64,000 bases of DNA from Bacteroides sp. (GCA_021202275.1 JAJQDI010000009.1:372001-436000), one strand, 5' to 3'. Numbered from the stretch's first letter, positions 36,850-47,412 are shown. Program-made: numbers and translations. Notes: generated from the letters alone by a model not told the origin.

Positions 36850-39800
36850 TTTGTTCTTCCTTTCATTATAGAATTCCATTTATCATAAAAAATATTAGCA
36901 GATGAAGCATTTGGGAAAACAATAATTGCAGAATTTCGTACTTGATTCCCAGGAGTGTTTTGTCTTTCAAATTCTATAGTTATCCCATCTTTTATAACAG
37001 ATGATGAATAACTTTTATTTCCACTGAATTTTCCTTTTGTAATATGCTCAAACCCTCCAAATTTTGCTTTATTTTCAACTCCCTTAGGTAGTTTAAAAAG
37101 AACAACTTGTCCCCCTTCGGCTTCAAATGGATAATACGTATCTTCTGTTAAATTTAGCGCACTGGTTCTAGTGTACTCTCCAATATCAAAATTTGTACTA
37201 GGCATACTTGTTCCTATTTTTTCACCATATTGGTTGTATTTTACTTGTCCGTCAAAATAATAATTATATAATGCTTCATCGATTTTTTGCATTGCTTTTC
37301 CCTCTGTAGATTTGACATCATAAGTACTACCTAATAAACTAAAGTAAAGTCCATTTTCTATGTGAGTTACTCCTAAAAACTCAGCACCCTTCACAATCTT
37401 ATCTAATTCTTGTTGTGAACGTGCTTCAGCTGTCCATTTGTAATTCCAGTTGCCATCATCATCTCTGATTTTATACCAATCCATTCCGTCCGGGTCAATC
37501 GCATTGACCGGATTATTCCCTACATAGGCATACGGACTGATCGAATAATACTTCTCCGCCATGGGATCCACCGTAGTAAACTGTCCCACTGCCGCATCCA
37601 TGTACCTCGCCGAGTAATCGTACAGATCCAGTCCATTCGTGCGATCCAGTTCCTTGTCGTTGTACTTATAAGGCTGAGTACTTGTAGCTGTTCCTTCACC
37701 AAACAATCCCCCGAACGGATAGTAATGATTCACCTGCTCTACCGTACCGCTCTGACTGACTACCACCCGGTTGTTTCCCAGATGGTCTCTGAGGTAGTAG
37801 TGATAAGTAGGCGTAGTACCACTCAACGTTATATACCCTTCGGGTGTGAGGATCATTTTTAAGGCTCCGTTTTCATAGATCACACTGCCACAATAGTCCG
37901 TTACCTTCTCACTGGCTTTTTGAGCGGCAGTGATCTCTTTGAAACTTCCCCAGCCTACAGAGAGATTCTGATTGGTCGTAGTGTGCTTGACCTGACGTTT
38001 CACTCCCGAAGCATCGTAGAGATACTCTGCCGTGTGGCCCTGACGAAATTGCAGCTTTACGGGCAAATTTAAGGAATTATACGAGATATTGGCTATCTGT
38101 TTGTTATAATCTTGTACTAAGTTGCCATTTTTATCCCAGACATATTCTGTACCTGTTCCTTTGTTACCATCCACAAAATTGAAGTTCCCTGCATACGTAG
38201 GATCTGTGGCTGCGTCTGAAACATTTAATAACTGGTTACCGGTGTGGGTAAAAGTTAGGTTATCGATCACTCCGTAGGCCGTAGTAGAAGTCTTTCCCCG
38301 TCGTTCCAGTTTCTTGATGTTACTATTCTTGTCATAGAGGGTTACTTTCTCATCGAAACGGTTGGAATTGGTAGAGATAGCCGTGCCTTCTCCATATGTA
38401 GCAGTTGTCAGCCTGTCTAACCCGTCGTAGGTGAACTTGTATCCCCGGGTAGTAGTCTCTGTTCCTGCTTTCCAGGTCATCGAACTGATGTTTCCGTTGT
38501 AAGCAGATGTTGCCGATCCGGTATTGTAGTACAGGTTCTGGGTAAAGAGTGTACCTGTGAGTCCGGTGAGCCAGCTGCGGATGTTGTAGGCATGCGTGGT
38601 ATTGGTAGCTGCTAATCCATGATTCTTTCGGGTGAGCATTCTTCCCAGGTTGTCGTAGGTATACTCCGCCAGGGTGACAGCAGCATTACTATTTAACTTA
38701 TGAGTGAGTTTGGTAAGCCTTTCTGCATGGTCATAGCTGTGAGTGTATACTTCGGTCTGTGTGGTCTTACCGGATGCCGTGTGTGTTTTGGTAACCGTCA
38801 GGGGCAGCCCGGTGAAGGTGTAAGTTGTCCCTGTTTTGTCGTATCCTCCCAGGTAATTGGCTGCTACGTGGTTTACCAGCCGTCCTTTGGCATCGTAGTA
38901 GAAGGCTTCGCACAGGCGGGTGGTAGTACCAGCGGATATGTGTACCTGTGCGGTGAGCATTCCTTTGGCAGAGACGGTGGTGGTAGGGAAGTCCGTAGTG
39001 TTGGTAAATCCGGTCAGGGAGCGGAAGCTGTAGGTGTCGTAGTAGCAGATGCGCTCAACAACCGGGTTTACCAGGGCGAAGCTGCTGGTGTATCCGCTAT
39101 TGCCGATCCCTGTGTTGGTAGCTACAAAAGAGGTGGTCACCAGGGTGGAAGCTACCGGTGCGGTGTTTGTGTTGGTACAGGTACCCTGCAGTACTTCCCT
39201 GCCAAAGGCATCGTAGAGGTAGAAGCTCCACTCTTTAACAGCTTTTGCCTGTTGGTTTCCGTCCTGTGAGAAGATGATCCGGTCTGCCCGGTCGTAGACA
39301 TAGCGGATGGGCTCACATCCCGGTAGCTTCTTTTGTGTGCATCGTCCTCTGCCGTCGTAGGTATACTGGTAGGCATACAGGTGCAGATTGGCCGTTTCCT
39401 GATACATGGGTGAGAGGACAAATCGCAGGCGGGCATAGTCATCGTAGACGTAATAGGTATCGTGCGTCTGTGTGCCGTTTACCTGACGGGTCAGCAAAAG
39501 TTGTCCGAGTTTATCGGTGAACTGGTAGCAGATCTTCGTGTCTTCATCGGTGGACCTGACCACATACAGTTCATTGGCCGGATAATTGCCTGTAGTGGTT
39601 AAAGTACCTGTGCTACTGATCTTATAGAGTTTACAGGCGAGTTGCCCATCGGTGGTATTGCTCAGGTAATCGGTTCTTACCGGTCTGGCGATCCAGAGTA
39701 CTCCCGGTCCGTAGGCTTCTGTCACCCGGTTCAGGGGCGAGTCTTCATACCGGAGTTGTGAGTAGGGTCGTCCGTCTGCGCCATACGTAGCGGGTACCTG

Positions 39801-40106
39801 GGTTTTCAATAGGGCTGGGTCTGTATATTCGGCGCTGCTGACATGGGGTAGCCAGAGGTTCGACTCGCGGCTCAGGGCATCGTACTCCTGTAAGGTCGTC
39901 AGATGAGTTTTGGCCGGAGTAATGCCCTTGTGTACGGTCTGGAAGGGCCGTCCCAGGCCATCGATGTACTGGATCTGGTCGAGGTATTGTGTACCTGTAT
40001 CACTCAGGTGGGTACGGGTACGGATGTAGTTCTGGGTGCTGACCTGGGATCTGGCGCACAGAGCTACACAGGTAAGCAAACTCATAAGTATATATATTCG
40101 TTTCAT
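36846..40106 (-). CDS. Secreted RHS repeat toxin with unique C-terminal tip
   Basis: The 1086-residue protein has a signal peptide (IYILMSLLTCVALCARSQ) and a Bacteroidetes-type RHS N-terminus (DUF6443-like, YLDQIQYIDGLGRPFQTVHK). It is followed by many YD/RHS repeats (YVYDDYARLRFVLSP, YTYDGRGRCTQKKL, YTYDNLGRMLTRKN) that should build a shell. The RHS-associated core is at about 790-880 (YYLRDHLGNNRVVVSQ, DYSARYMDAAVGQFTTVDPM, NNPVNAIDPDGMDW). The last 200 residues differ from any family I recognise (TSALNLTEDTYYPFEAEG, GGFEHITKGKFSGNKSYSSS). Base composition becomes AT-rich from about 37490 downward, marking an exchanged toxin cassette. It starts 13 bases after the upstream RHS-like gene. Confidence 0.88.
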   Translation of the reverse strand: MKRIYILMSLLTCVALCARSQVSTQNYIRTRTHLSDTGTQYLDQIQYIDGLGRPFQTVHKGITPAKTHLTTLQEYDALSRESNLWLPHVSSAEYTDPALLKTQVPATYGADGRPYSQLRYEDSPLNRVTEAYGPGVLWIARPVRTDYLSNTTDGQLACKLYKISSTGTLTTTGNYPANELYVVRSTDEDTKICYQFTDKLGQLLLTRQVNGTQTHDTYYVYDDYARLRFVLSPMYQETANLHLYAYQYTYDGRGRCTQKKLPGCEPIRYVYDRADRIIFSQDGNQQAKAVKEWSFYLYDAFGREVLQGTCTNTNTAPVASTLVTTSFVATNTGIGNSGYTSSFALVNPVVERICYYDTYSFRSLTGFTNTTDFPTTTVSAKGMLTAQVHISAGTTTRLCEAFYYDAKGRLVNHVAANYLGGYDKTGTTYTFTGLPLTVTKTHTASGKTTQTEVYTHSYDHAERLTKLTHKLNSNAAVTLAEYTYDNLGRMLTRKNHGLAATNTTHAYNIRSWLTGLTGTLFTQNLYYNTGSATSAYNGNISSMTWKAGTETTTRGYKFTYDGLDRLTTATYGEGTAISTNSNRFDEKVTLYDKNSNIKKLERRGKTSTTAYGVIDNLTFTHTGNQLLNVSDAATDPTYAGNFNFVDGNKGTGTEYVWDKNGNLVQDYNKQIANISYNSLNLPVKLQFRQGHTAEYLYDASGVKRQVKHTTTNQNLSVGWGSFKEITAAQKASEKVTDYCGSVIYENGALKMILTPEGYITLSGTTPTYHYYLRDHLGNNRVVVSQSGTVEQVNHYYPFGGLFGEGTATSTQPYKYNDKELDRTNGLDLYDYSARYMDAAVGQFTTVDPMAEKYYSISPYAYVGNNPVNAIDPDGMDWYKIRDDDGNWNYKWTAEARSQQELDKIVKGAEFLGVTHIENGLYFSLLGSTYDVKSTEGKAMQKIDEALYNYYFDGQVKYNQYGEKIGTSMPSTNFDIGEYTRTSALNLTEDTYYPFEAEGGQVVLFKLPKGVENKAKFGGFEHITKGKFSGNKSYSSSVIKDGITIEFERQNTPGNQVRNSAIIVFPNASSANIFYDKWNSIMKGRTK
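37507..37683. repeat. 177-bp RHS core direct repeat, copy 2
   Basis: The copy inside the intact RHS gene, identical to 35721-35897. The two are 1.8 kb apart in the same orientation; recombination would delete the first toxin and its immunity gene and attach the orphan tip. Confidence 0.9.
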
Positions 40107-40119
40107 AAGAAGTAATGTT

Positions 40120-43100
40120 TCAGGGTTTGTAATTGTATTGGTATTCCTCTACGGCCTTGCCGCTGCGGTCGGTGATCTTTAGTAGCCTTCCGAACGGGTC
40201 GTACTGGTAAGTAAAAGTATCGCCATGGGGCAGTATGGTACTTAGCAGTCCCGTATGGGGTTTGTAGACATAGGTGGTGACCAGTGCCGGTAGTGAGGTG
40301 AGTTTGTTGCGTATCTCTGCCGCTGTGGCGGCGGTGATGGCCTGATTGGTGGCCAGGGAGTTGATGTAACTTTCGGTGAGCAAGTTCTTTGCCTGCTCGA
40401 AAGTGGCCCCTTCGATTTTGGCTACCGGATATTGGTAGTTGTATCCCCACAGATAGACGGTTTCCGGTCCGTCCGTGGTGCGGATTTGCCGGGGATTTCC
40501 CCGCAGGTCGTATCTCTCGAAAGAGGCGGACCAGTAGGGGTATACCGAGGCGAGCGGTCCGCTGGCGGTATAGGTCGTCGGATTGCCTGTCTGCCCGGTG
40601 ATCTGAGAAACATATCTCCGTGCCGGAAGTACCAGGTTACTATTGCCGAAGACCTGGTATTCGGTGAGTGTGGCTTCTATCAGATTGCCGTTGCGCAATA
40701 CTTTTTCTTCGACCGGACGATGGACCCGGTTCTCTTGTGTGAGCCGCGTGTAGGGAGCAAAATGGTAATGATTGGGATAGGAATACCGGTAGGTCAGCAG
40801 GTCGCTACCTGTGGCGCTGCGCTGGCGTTGGGTGAGTTGCAGGGTAGAGGCGTCGTAGCCATATTCTTCCCTGACACTGACTCCGTCTGTCCGGACAGTT
40901 TTGTTTTGCAGGGTCACGTCGTAGGCATTGAGCTGATGCAACAGGATGGTCATACGTCCCGGATAATATCCTTTGTCGTTCTCATACGACTCCAGCCGTA
41001 CCTGTGGCTCGCGTGAATATATACCGGGAAACATATTGAAATTGTCCCGGACATTCACTCCGAAATAATGATGGACATCTTTGATCTGATAGGTATAGGA
41101 TTCGCTGGATTTCACCTGGCCCTGACTGTCACAATGGGTTATGCTGATGGGCTTGCCGTTTGCCGGATCATCCAGCCGCACACTGGTCAGGGTGAATGTC
41201 GGTCTTTTGTTGTGGTACCGGTACTCCGTGTATCCGGCAGTAAGCCCGTTATTGGTATGTATCTCTTTGACATACGAATATCCCACTCCTCCTACAGTAC
41301 CATAAGGGTTACTGATGATGTTGCTGCCGGTGATCTCTGCCACGTTCAGCCGGGCCAGTACATAGTTGGTACCCGTAACTGCCAGGTCGCGCAGGTAACT
41401 GAAAGTGCCGGTATAGGGTTTGACCATTTGTACTTGTTCCATTAATATACCGCTGGATTCTCCGGTAGAGGGATCTTTGTATTCATAGCTTACCGATTTA
41501 AGCGGAGTGGCATCTCCTTTTTGCTGGTAGAAATCAATCTTCCGGATACGAACCCCACAGCCCTGGTACTCCATGTCTTTATAAAAAATCTTCTCTTTGT
41601 AAGAAAGGGTTCCTGTCATGGTGATGTGGTTGGTGCTGGCACCGTTTTGGTTGCCAAAATTGTTAGAAATATTGGCCTGGAAGTAATATCTCAACTGAGC
41701 ACCGGAAGCAGGAGAATGACTTTCCAGGTGCAATTTATCTTTCTTAATGATGTAACTCTCATTGGGATGATGGTTGGCATAATATTGGCAATCGTCTGAA
41801 AAGCTATAACTTTTGACGACATTGGTTCCGTGCATGATCACTCCTCCTCCTGCGCCTCCTTTCCATACATCCAGCCAACTGGCTGTACCCCGGGTGAAGG
41901 CGAATTCGATCTCTACTTCGGTCGGTGTTTCCAGGGTGAAGTATGCATAATTACTGGGAGGTGTCTGATTCTGATCTTTTACGGAAATGGTTTTGGCTCC
42001 GGAATTTACCTGACTACGCTCCAGGAAAGAGTTACTCTCGTATGTAAATTGAGTATACCCTCCGGTGGGGTATTTGATCCCGGTCAATATACCGGCTTTG
42101 GCGTAAGTATAAGAAGCCCCGCGATCATTGGAATGGGTGTTATAGCCGTATTTACTCATCAGGTTGCATATTTCGTCGTAATTTCCGATACCCAGTGTAT
42201 GTCCCCATTTCAGATTCTTCAGATCAGGGAGATAGGTAGAGCGATTGCCTTTACCATTGTAATATCCCCAATAGTCTGTCTGATAAGAGTACTTTTCCGG
42301 TAGTGGGGTACTGTCGTAAGTGAATTCGTACCGCTCGTTGGTGGCAGTGCCCGACTGTTGATATACCGCATCCAGACGCAAACGTTTGGTGACGTAGTCT
42401 TCCATAGCATCTCCACCCATGGGCCGCCATTTCGGGCCTATGGAAGAGGCTGTATAGTAATCGTACCGGAAATGAAAATCCCGCTCAAAAGGCTGGTGAG
42501 TAGTTTTGGATCTGACTTTCATGGTATGGAGCCTGTAACCGTTTTGAATATCTATACGGTCTGCTAATTCAAATGTTACCTCGTAATTGGTAGTACCCAT
42601 GCGGGTCAAGTAAAACTCCGTACCTTCGTATACCGCCTCAGAGGTGGAATAATAACCATCTCCCAGAAATCGGGAAGTACCACTGGAAGCGTAAGGTGCC
42701 TGAAAAGAGAAGTTCTTGTGGTAGGAACGGTGATTCGTTTTCTGGTACTGATAGGCTACTGTCTGTCCGTTGGGGTAGACACTGGAGGTGAGCACATAGC
42801 TGACAGATACCAGGTTGAGCGGGACATTGATGTGTGACATCTGGGTATACTGGGTAAAATAGTGTTTGACCCCTCGGTGGTGGTGATCCGGAACTCCTGG
42901 ATGCTGGCTGCCTGGGTGGAAGAGGTCCGGGTAATCTCTATCCTGATGTTCTCTTCCCGGTTGAGGATATGGATCTGATCGGTACGGTAGTCGATGATAA
43001 ACTTGCCACTTCCTCCCGGATAGGAATAATAGAATACGTCCGGATTCATTTTACCGGCTCTGTAGCCGACTTTGTGCATCCCGCCGGGAAATGCGTTGTG

Positions 43101-43544
43101 CATCGTCTGGGTATAGGGATAGGTAGACCAGTTGTATATCCGGTCGGTGGTGAGTTCCATCCGGCTCAGCAGGTTTTTATACTCGGTATCGATCTGGTCG
43201 AAGTCGCCTACGGTCTGTTGGGTGATCACCCCTCCGACCTGCAGGTTCCATCCCAGTCCTACCCATCCGGCTTCTTCGCTGACCTTGATGCCCGAGGAGT
43301 TGTAGCGCAGGGCGATCGGCAGACGGATCATTCCGTCTTCCAGGGTGATCAGAGGAACAGTGATCTCCGGTGTGCCTGTATACGGGCTGACCGGTTGATC
43401 GACAAATTTGTGAAAGGAGGCCGCCACCGGGGTATTGATCTGTGGGAATTCGGGCGTCCGGTTGAGAAATCCACGCTGCTCCTGGGCGCAGAGGGAGAGA
43501 TGCAGTACAAAAACTGCACATAATAGTAGTAATATATGTTTCAT
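40120..43544 (-). pseudogene. RHS/YD-repeat-like secreted protein, frameshifted near the N-terminus
   Basis: The start at 43544 gives a signal peptide (ILLLLCAVFVLHLSLCAQ) and an N-terminal domain (TPEFPQINTPVAASFHKFVD, SSGIKVSEEAGWVGLGWNLQ) seen at the head of Bacteroidetes RHS/SpvB-like proteins. The frame breaks in a T4 run (plus A42856-42859). One added T gives NTIFTQYTQMSHINVPLNL and continues to 40120, about 1141 residues in total. The C-terminus carries RHS units (YVYKPHTGLLSTILPHGDTF, YQYDPFGRLLKITDRSGKAV) but no core or toxin tip. It sits 13 bases before the RHS toxin and could form part of its shell or delivery, as split RHS systems do. Confidence 0.8.
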
Positions 43545-43628
43545 TTTATTTTGTATATAAATGTGTGTGCTGCCTTCTCTTTTACCCTTCCCGACAGGCA
43601 AGGCAGAGAGACTGCCGGAAGGGGGTTT

Positions 43629-43717
43629 ATCATGAAAAACTGACGAAAGGTAAAAGGAAAGAATGAAAGAAAAAAATACCTGTTTTCATCATGAAACGTT
43701 CGTGTGTTATCATGAAA
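43629..43717. repeat. Three ATCATGAAA direct repeats upstream of the RHS operon
   Basis: Copies lie at 43629-43637, 43688-43696 and 43709-43717. The last two are 21 bases apart, two helical turns, as expected of tandem operator half-sites. They lie 85-170 bases upstream of the RHS operon start. Confidence 0.4.
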
Positions 43718-44015
43718 AGTTATTGTGCCATGGTAAAAAAAACTTTAGAGAAAAAACGGCGTCACAGGCACTTCTGACAAGGATAAAAGAAAAAAAATCA
43801 TCTTTTTAATAACCACGCTGGAAATGGATAGTAAAATGTCCGGATTTGGAGGAAATTGCCCGCATAAATAAGGAAGATATAAGAAAAGGTAAGGCTATTG
43901 TTTAAGGGGTAGAAATAGCTATCCGACAGATAGAGTCACCTGATAAAATAAAGAGCTTATGAAAAGAAACGAGCAAAAATAAAACTGACTCTGAGGATAT
44001 CCATATATTATTTCT

Positions 44016-44023
44016 TATCTTTG
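44016..44023 (+). promoter_or_regulatory. -7 element (TATCTTTG) of the ABC-F gene
   Basis: TATCTTTG fits the TAnnTTTG consensus. A clear -33 TTTG was not seen. Transcription starting about seven bases downstream would give a leader of about 175 bases. Confidence 0.5.
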
Positions 44024-44046
44024 CAACCGAAACTTATATTCCTACA

Positions 44047-44064
44047 ATGAGAATTACGATCTGA
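44047..44064 (+). CDS. Possible leader peptide MRITI
   Basis: A five-codon ORF (Met-Arg-Ile-Thr-Ile-stop) begins 23 bases after the -7 element and is followed by a T6 run (44084-44089) and a T9 run (44182-44190) before the ABC-F start. Such short ORFs control several resistance ABC-F genes by drug-dependent ribosome stalling. The AGGGTAT/ATACCTT stem (about 44114-44120 with 44155-44161) could be part of a switch. Without data on translation this is a candidate only. Confidence 0.35.
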   Translation: MRITI

Positions 44065-44204
44065 GGTAGCCCATAGTTTGATCTTTTTTCCTCTCCTCTC
44101 CGGAAAGGAACAGGGTATATACACATATAGTCGTCAACTAAAAGAGTGGTTACCATACCTTTCTATCGTTTTTGGTTCCCGTTTTTTTTTAATTGCTAAT
44201 CCCT

Positions 44205-45795
44205 ATGTGTATGATTCTACAACAGATATCTTATATCCATCCGGATAAAGAATCCCTTTTCGAAAACCTTGATTTCAGTCTGAGCAAAGGCGAAAAAACT
44301 GCTATCGTAGGTGACAACGGATCCGGAAAGTCTACTTTGCTCCGTATCATGGCTGGACAACTCTCTCCCACCACGGGCATATACCACTGTACGGAAGAAT
44401 GCTATTACGTGCCTCAGCACTTTGGCCAGTACGACCACCAGACACTGGCTGAGGTATTGCATATAAATCGGAAATTGCATGCCTTGCAAGAGATCCTGAA
44501 AGGAAATCCGGCTCAAGAGAACTTCGACACACTGAATGAGGAGTGGGACATCGAAGAGAAAGCAAAGGAAGCCCTCGATCGCTGGGAGATTCCTTACAGC
44601 AGCCTCACACATCCCTTCTCCCTGTTCAGCGGAGGAGAAAAAACGAAAGTTTTTCTTGCCGGTATCGACCTGCATCAACCGGATATCATACTGATGGACG
44701 AGCCCACCAATCACCTCGATCACAAGGGACGGGAAAGATTGTATCGGTTTCTACAGCATACTTCCGCGGCATTGGTCATCGTGAGCCACGATTGTCAACT
44801 GCTGAAACAACTTCCCGGTATCACAGAACTGAGCCAGAAAAAACTCACCCGCTATGGAGGTAATTATGACTTCTATCGGGAACAAAAAGAGAAACTGCTC
44901 GAAAGTATGGAAGAGAAATTACAATCCAGAAGCAGTGAACTGGGACAGGCCAGACGACACGCCAGAAAGCTGGCCGAACGCAATCAGAAACGGAATATAC
45001 GGGGCGAACAGGCCAATCGGAAGAAAGGGCTTCCACGCATTACGATGGGACTCCTGAAAGATCAGGCAGAGAACAGCAGCGCGAAATCACAGGAGAAACA
45101 AACCGGAAAAATAGAACAACTCTCCGGTGAGATAAGGGACATACGCCAATCTCTGGCGCAGAGTGCAATCTTGCGGACAGATATCCAGGCTTCCGGCCTT
45201 CACAAAGGAAAAATACTCCTGGAAGCCGAAAGTATTAATTTTGCCTACACCGATAGACTGCTCTGGAAAGAGCCACTGACTTTTTGTTTTCGCAGTGGCG
45301 ACAGATGGCAACTGGAGGGCGACAACGGATCGGGAAAAACAACTCTGATCCGGCTGATCACAGGAGAATTGCTGCCTGCGACCGGAAAGATCCACCGTAC
45401 CGATTTCCGATACCTTTATCTGGATCAGCAATATTCTCTGATAGACAACAGGTGGACCATATGGCAACAGATACAGGAATTCAATCACAGGAAATTGCCG
45501 GAGAACGAGCTGAAAACCATACTTAACCGGTACCTGTTCCCATCGGAAGTATGGAACAAACCGTGCAGGCAATTGAGTGGAGGTGAAAAAAATGAGATTG
45601 ATCCTTTGCTGCCTGCAGGTCAGTGAACAGGCTCCTGATCTGTTTATCTTAGACGAACCTACCAACAACTTAGATATCCGCAGCATGGATATACTGGCCG
45701 GTAGTATACAGAACTTTCAGGGATCTTTACTGGTGGTGTCGCATGACAGGACTTTCAAAGAAGAGATCGGTCTGGAGGGAGGTATCCGTTTGTAA
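44205..45795 (+). pseudogene. ABC-F family ATPase, frameshifted near the C-terminus
   Basis: Two ATPase domains joined by a charged linker and no membrane segments define an ABC-F protein, which acts on ribosomes. Domain 1 has GDNGSGKSTLL, LFSGGEKTKVFLAG and LMDEPTNHLDHKG; domain 2 has GDNGSGKTTLI, LSGGE and FILDEPTNNLD. The frame breaks within the second signature at an A7 run (45586-45592). Removing one A gives LSGGEKMRLILCCLQVSEQ and continues to 45795, about 529 residues. ATG at 44205 or 44211 is the likely start. Role: translation-factor or antibiotic-resistance type; the leader favours resistance. As read, the second site is lost and the protein would be inactive. Confidence 0.82.
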
Positions 45796-45820
45796 AGGAT
45801 ATACCAACGCAGCGATAGAT

Positions 45821-45862
45821 GGGTCATCCGGGATCTCTTCTTTCTCTACAACCGGATGACCC
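45821..45862. terminator. Hairpin after the ABC-F gene
   Basis: GGGTCATCCGG (45821-45831) and CCGGATGACCC (45852-45862) are exact 11-bp inverted arms 26 bases after the ABC-F stop. A CTCTTTC run follows. Confidence 0.65.
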
Positions 45863-45995
45863 CTCTTTCGCGGAAGATACGGAGCATACAAAAGAAAAGA
45901 GGTAGTGCCCGCTGCCAGAAAGGTAACCTTCAAAAACCCCACCTGACTGTGCAAGACACTCCCTCCTATGGTTTTCAGACTAAATACAGCTGTTG

Positions 45996-46069
45996 GCTAT
46001 CCGCAACCTATGGTACAGATAATTTCTGTATAGATCATCTGAACGTTTGGTGTACAGATAGCGGATAGC
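45996..46069. terminator. Inverted repeat between convergent genes
   Basis: GCTATCCGC (45996-46004) and GCGGATAGC (46061-46069) are 9-bp inverted arms with a long loop, ending at the stop codon of the YeaQ-like gene. A terminator role is uncertain because no T-run follows. Confidence 0.3.
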
Positions 46070-46323
46070 TACACATTTCTTCTAAAAAGTGAAACGATCC
46101 AGAGCAGGACTACCGCGCCCACCACAGACATCAGTAATACACCGAGGATACTAGTTGTGCTGAATCCTAACAAACCGTAGATCCATCCGCCCAGCAAACT
46201 ACCCAGCAGACCCACGATCAGATTCACCAAAATACCAAATCCACGTCCTTTCATGATCCAGCCGGCAATAGCACCGGCAGCAATACCAATGATGATGGAC
46301 CATAACAATCCTAATCCTTCCAT
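46069..46323 (-). CDS. GlsB/YeaQ/YmgE-family small membrane protein
   Basis: The 84-residue protein has three hydrophobic helices with Gly-rich small-residue motifs (SIIIGIAAGAIAGWIMKGRG, LIVGLLGSLLGGWIYGLLGF, VLLMSVVGAVVLLWIVSLF). This is the PF04226 family, small inner-membrane proteins linked to stress responses. Family length is 80-90 residues. It is a single gene in convergent orientation to the ABC-F gene. Confidence 0.9.
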   Translation of the reverse strand: MEGLGLLWSIIIGIAAGAIAGWIMKGRGFGILVNLIVGLLGSLLGGWIYGLLGFSTTSILGVLLMSVVGAVVLLWIVSLFRRNV

Positions 46324-46920
46324 AATGTTTAAGTTTAAGTTAGTATATAAATCTATAATTATTTTAGTCAGAGGTTATATGCAGCATGCTGATATTCCCT
46401 CTTTAAAATAGTTTACCCGGTAGTATGCTACACGGTGTGATTCCGTATCTGCAACAAGATTTTTTCTTTTTTTGTTCAGTTTCTTTCCACCGTAAGGAAT
46501 AAACGAAGTACCTTTTCAGGATTGTTACGGATTGTTCGCTAATTTTATCCATCCTGTATGGCTTTTTCTTATGTCCCTGATCAGCTATCTGACACGCTGT
46601 ATCACACCATTCATTCCTTAACTTTACAGAAGATTTTTTCCGATCTACGAACAAATTACCAAACAGACTGTTTCTTTGAAGAAACCGTTACAAACCGGTA
46701 TATGGAAGCGGTAACCGGATGTTTGCATCCGTTGCAGAGACCGATCTGGCCGGCACAAGGGTAAATAACAGATAAGAATAAACTAAAAACAATATAAGTG
46801 AATTCTTCAAACGGATTTATAACAAAAGGATCGGATCAGAGGAACCCTTCTCTGAAGGATCTGATTCTGCAATCATCATTTTTAAAACAATTCAATTAAA
46901 CATTCTAAAAATTTTAATGT
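46324..46920. other. 597-base intergenic region
   Basis: No convincing gene. Short frames at 46403-46654 (minus) and 46558-46764 (plus) overlap each other and lack any domain. A hairpin TCAGAG/CTCTGA at 46837-46856 lies in what should be the 5' leader of the beta-barrel gene. Confidence 0.5.
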
Positions 46921-47412
46921 ATGAAAAAGTTTTTATTTTTAATTGCTTTCATAGCCACAACAGTAGGTGCAACAGCTCAGACCGGCGATTTTTCAGTTCT
47001 GGGGAACCTGGGATATCAGACCAGTTATAAAAGATTTGCTCTCGGAGTACAGGGAAGATACAACCTCACCGACAAAATCCGTATTGCTCCGGATGTAATG
47101 TTCTTCTTTCCGAACGACAAAGTAACCGGTCTGGATGTGAACATCAACGCGCACTATGTATTCAACTTCCCAGGCGAACGTTTCTCCGTATATCCGTTGG
47201 CTGGTATCGGTATGCAGAACAATTTCTACGGAAAAGATTCGGATTCCAACGGAAAAGATAAGGCTTATACAAGCACCAAATTCGCATTCAACATAGGTGC
47301 CGGTATCACTTACAACATCAGTACACGTAATTACCTCAATGCCGAATTAAAATTCCAGTTTGCCGACGACGACTCTGCCGTAATCCTGCTGGGTTACGGA
47401 TTCAGATTCTGA
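46921..47412 (+). CDS. Small outer-membrane beta-barrel protein
   Basis: The 163-residue protein has a signal peptide (FLFLIAFIATTVGATAQT) and eight predicted strands of alternating hydrophobic residues (FSVLGNLGYQTSYKRFALGV, ISTRNYLNAELKFQFADDD), ending in an aromatic C-terminal residue (LLGYGFRF), the usual recognition signal for the barrel assembly machinery. It resembles the OmpX/Ail-like porin-family of Bacteroidetes. Function is not readable. Strong hairpins follow the stop. Confidence 0.8.
   Translation: MKKFLFLIAFIATTVGATAQTGDFSVLGNLGYQTSYKRFALGVQGRYNLTDKIRIAPDVMFFFPNDKVTGLDVNINAHYVFNFPGERFSVYPLAGIGMQNNFYGKDSDSNGKDKAYTSTKFAFNIGAGITYNISTRNYLNAELKFQFADDDSAVILLGYGFRF

Larger units (their letters stand above)
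43545..44204. other. Divergent intergenic region of the RHS and ABC-F genes
   Basis: About 650 bases with no gene. It contains three ATCATGAAA direct repeats (43629, 43688, 43709), a hairpin near 43580-43620, a CAAAAATA element (43974-43981) that could be a minus-strand -7 site, and the ABC-F promoter and leader (44016-44204). Confidence 0.5.

Noticed and set aside
38700..39269. Plus-strand frame of 189 codons within the RHS gene
   Set aside because: Antisense to RHS repeats; Gly/Val/Cys-rich as expected from reversed Thr/Tyr codons.
40900..40915. CTGTCCGGACAG palindrome
   Set aside because: Lies inside the RHS-like coding region, lacks the TTTT centre and has no promoter near; not a third copy of the efflux palindrome.
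46403..46764. Two overlapping short frames on opposite strands
   Set aside because: No domain, no promoter, overlapping each other; regarded as chance.
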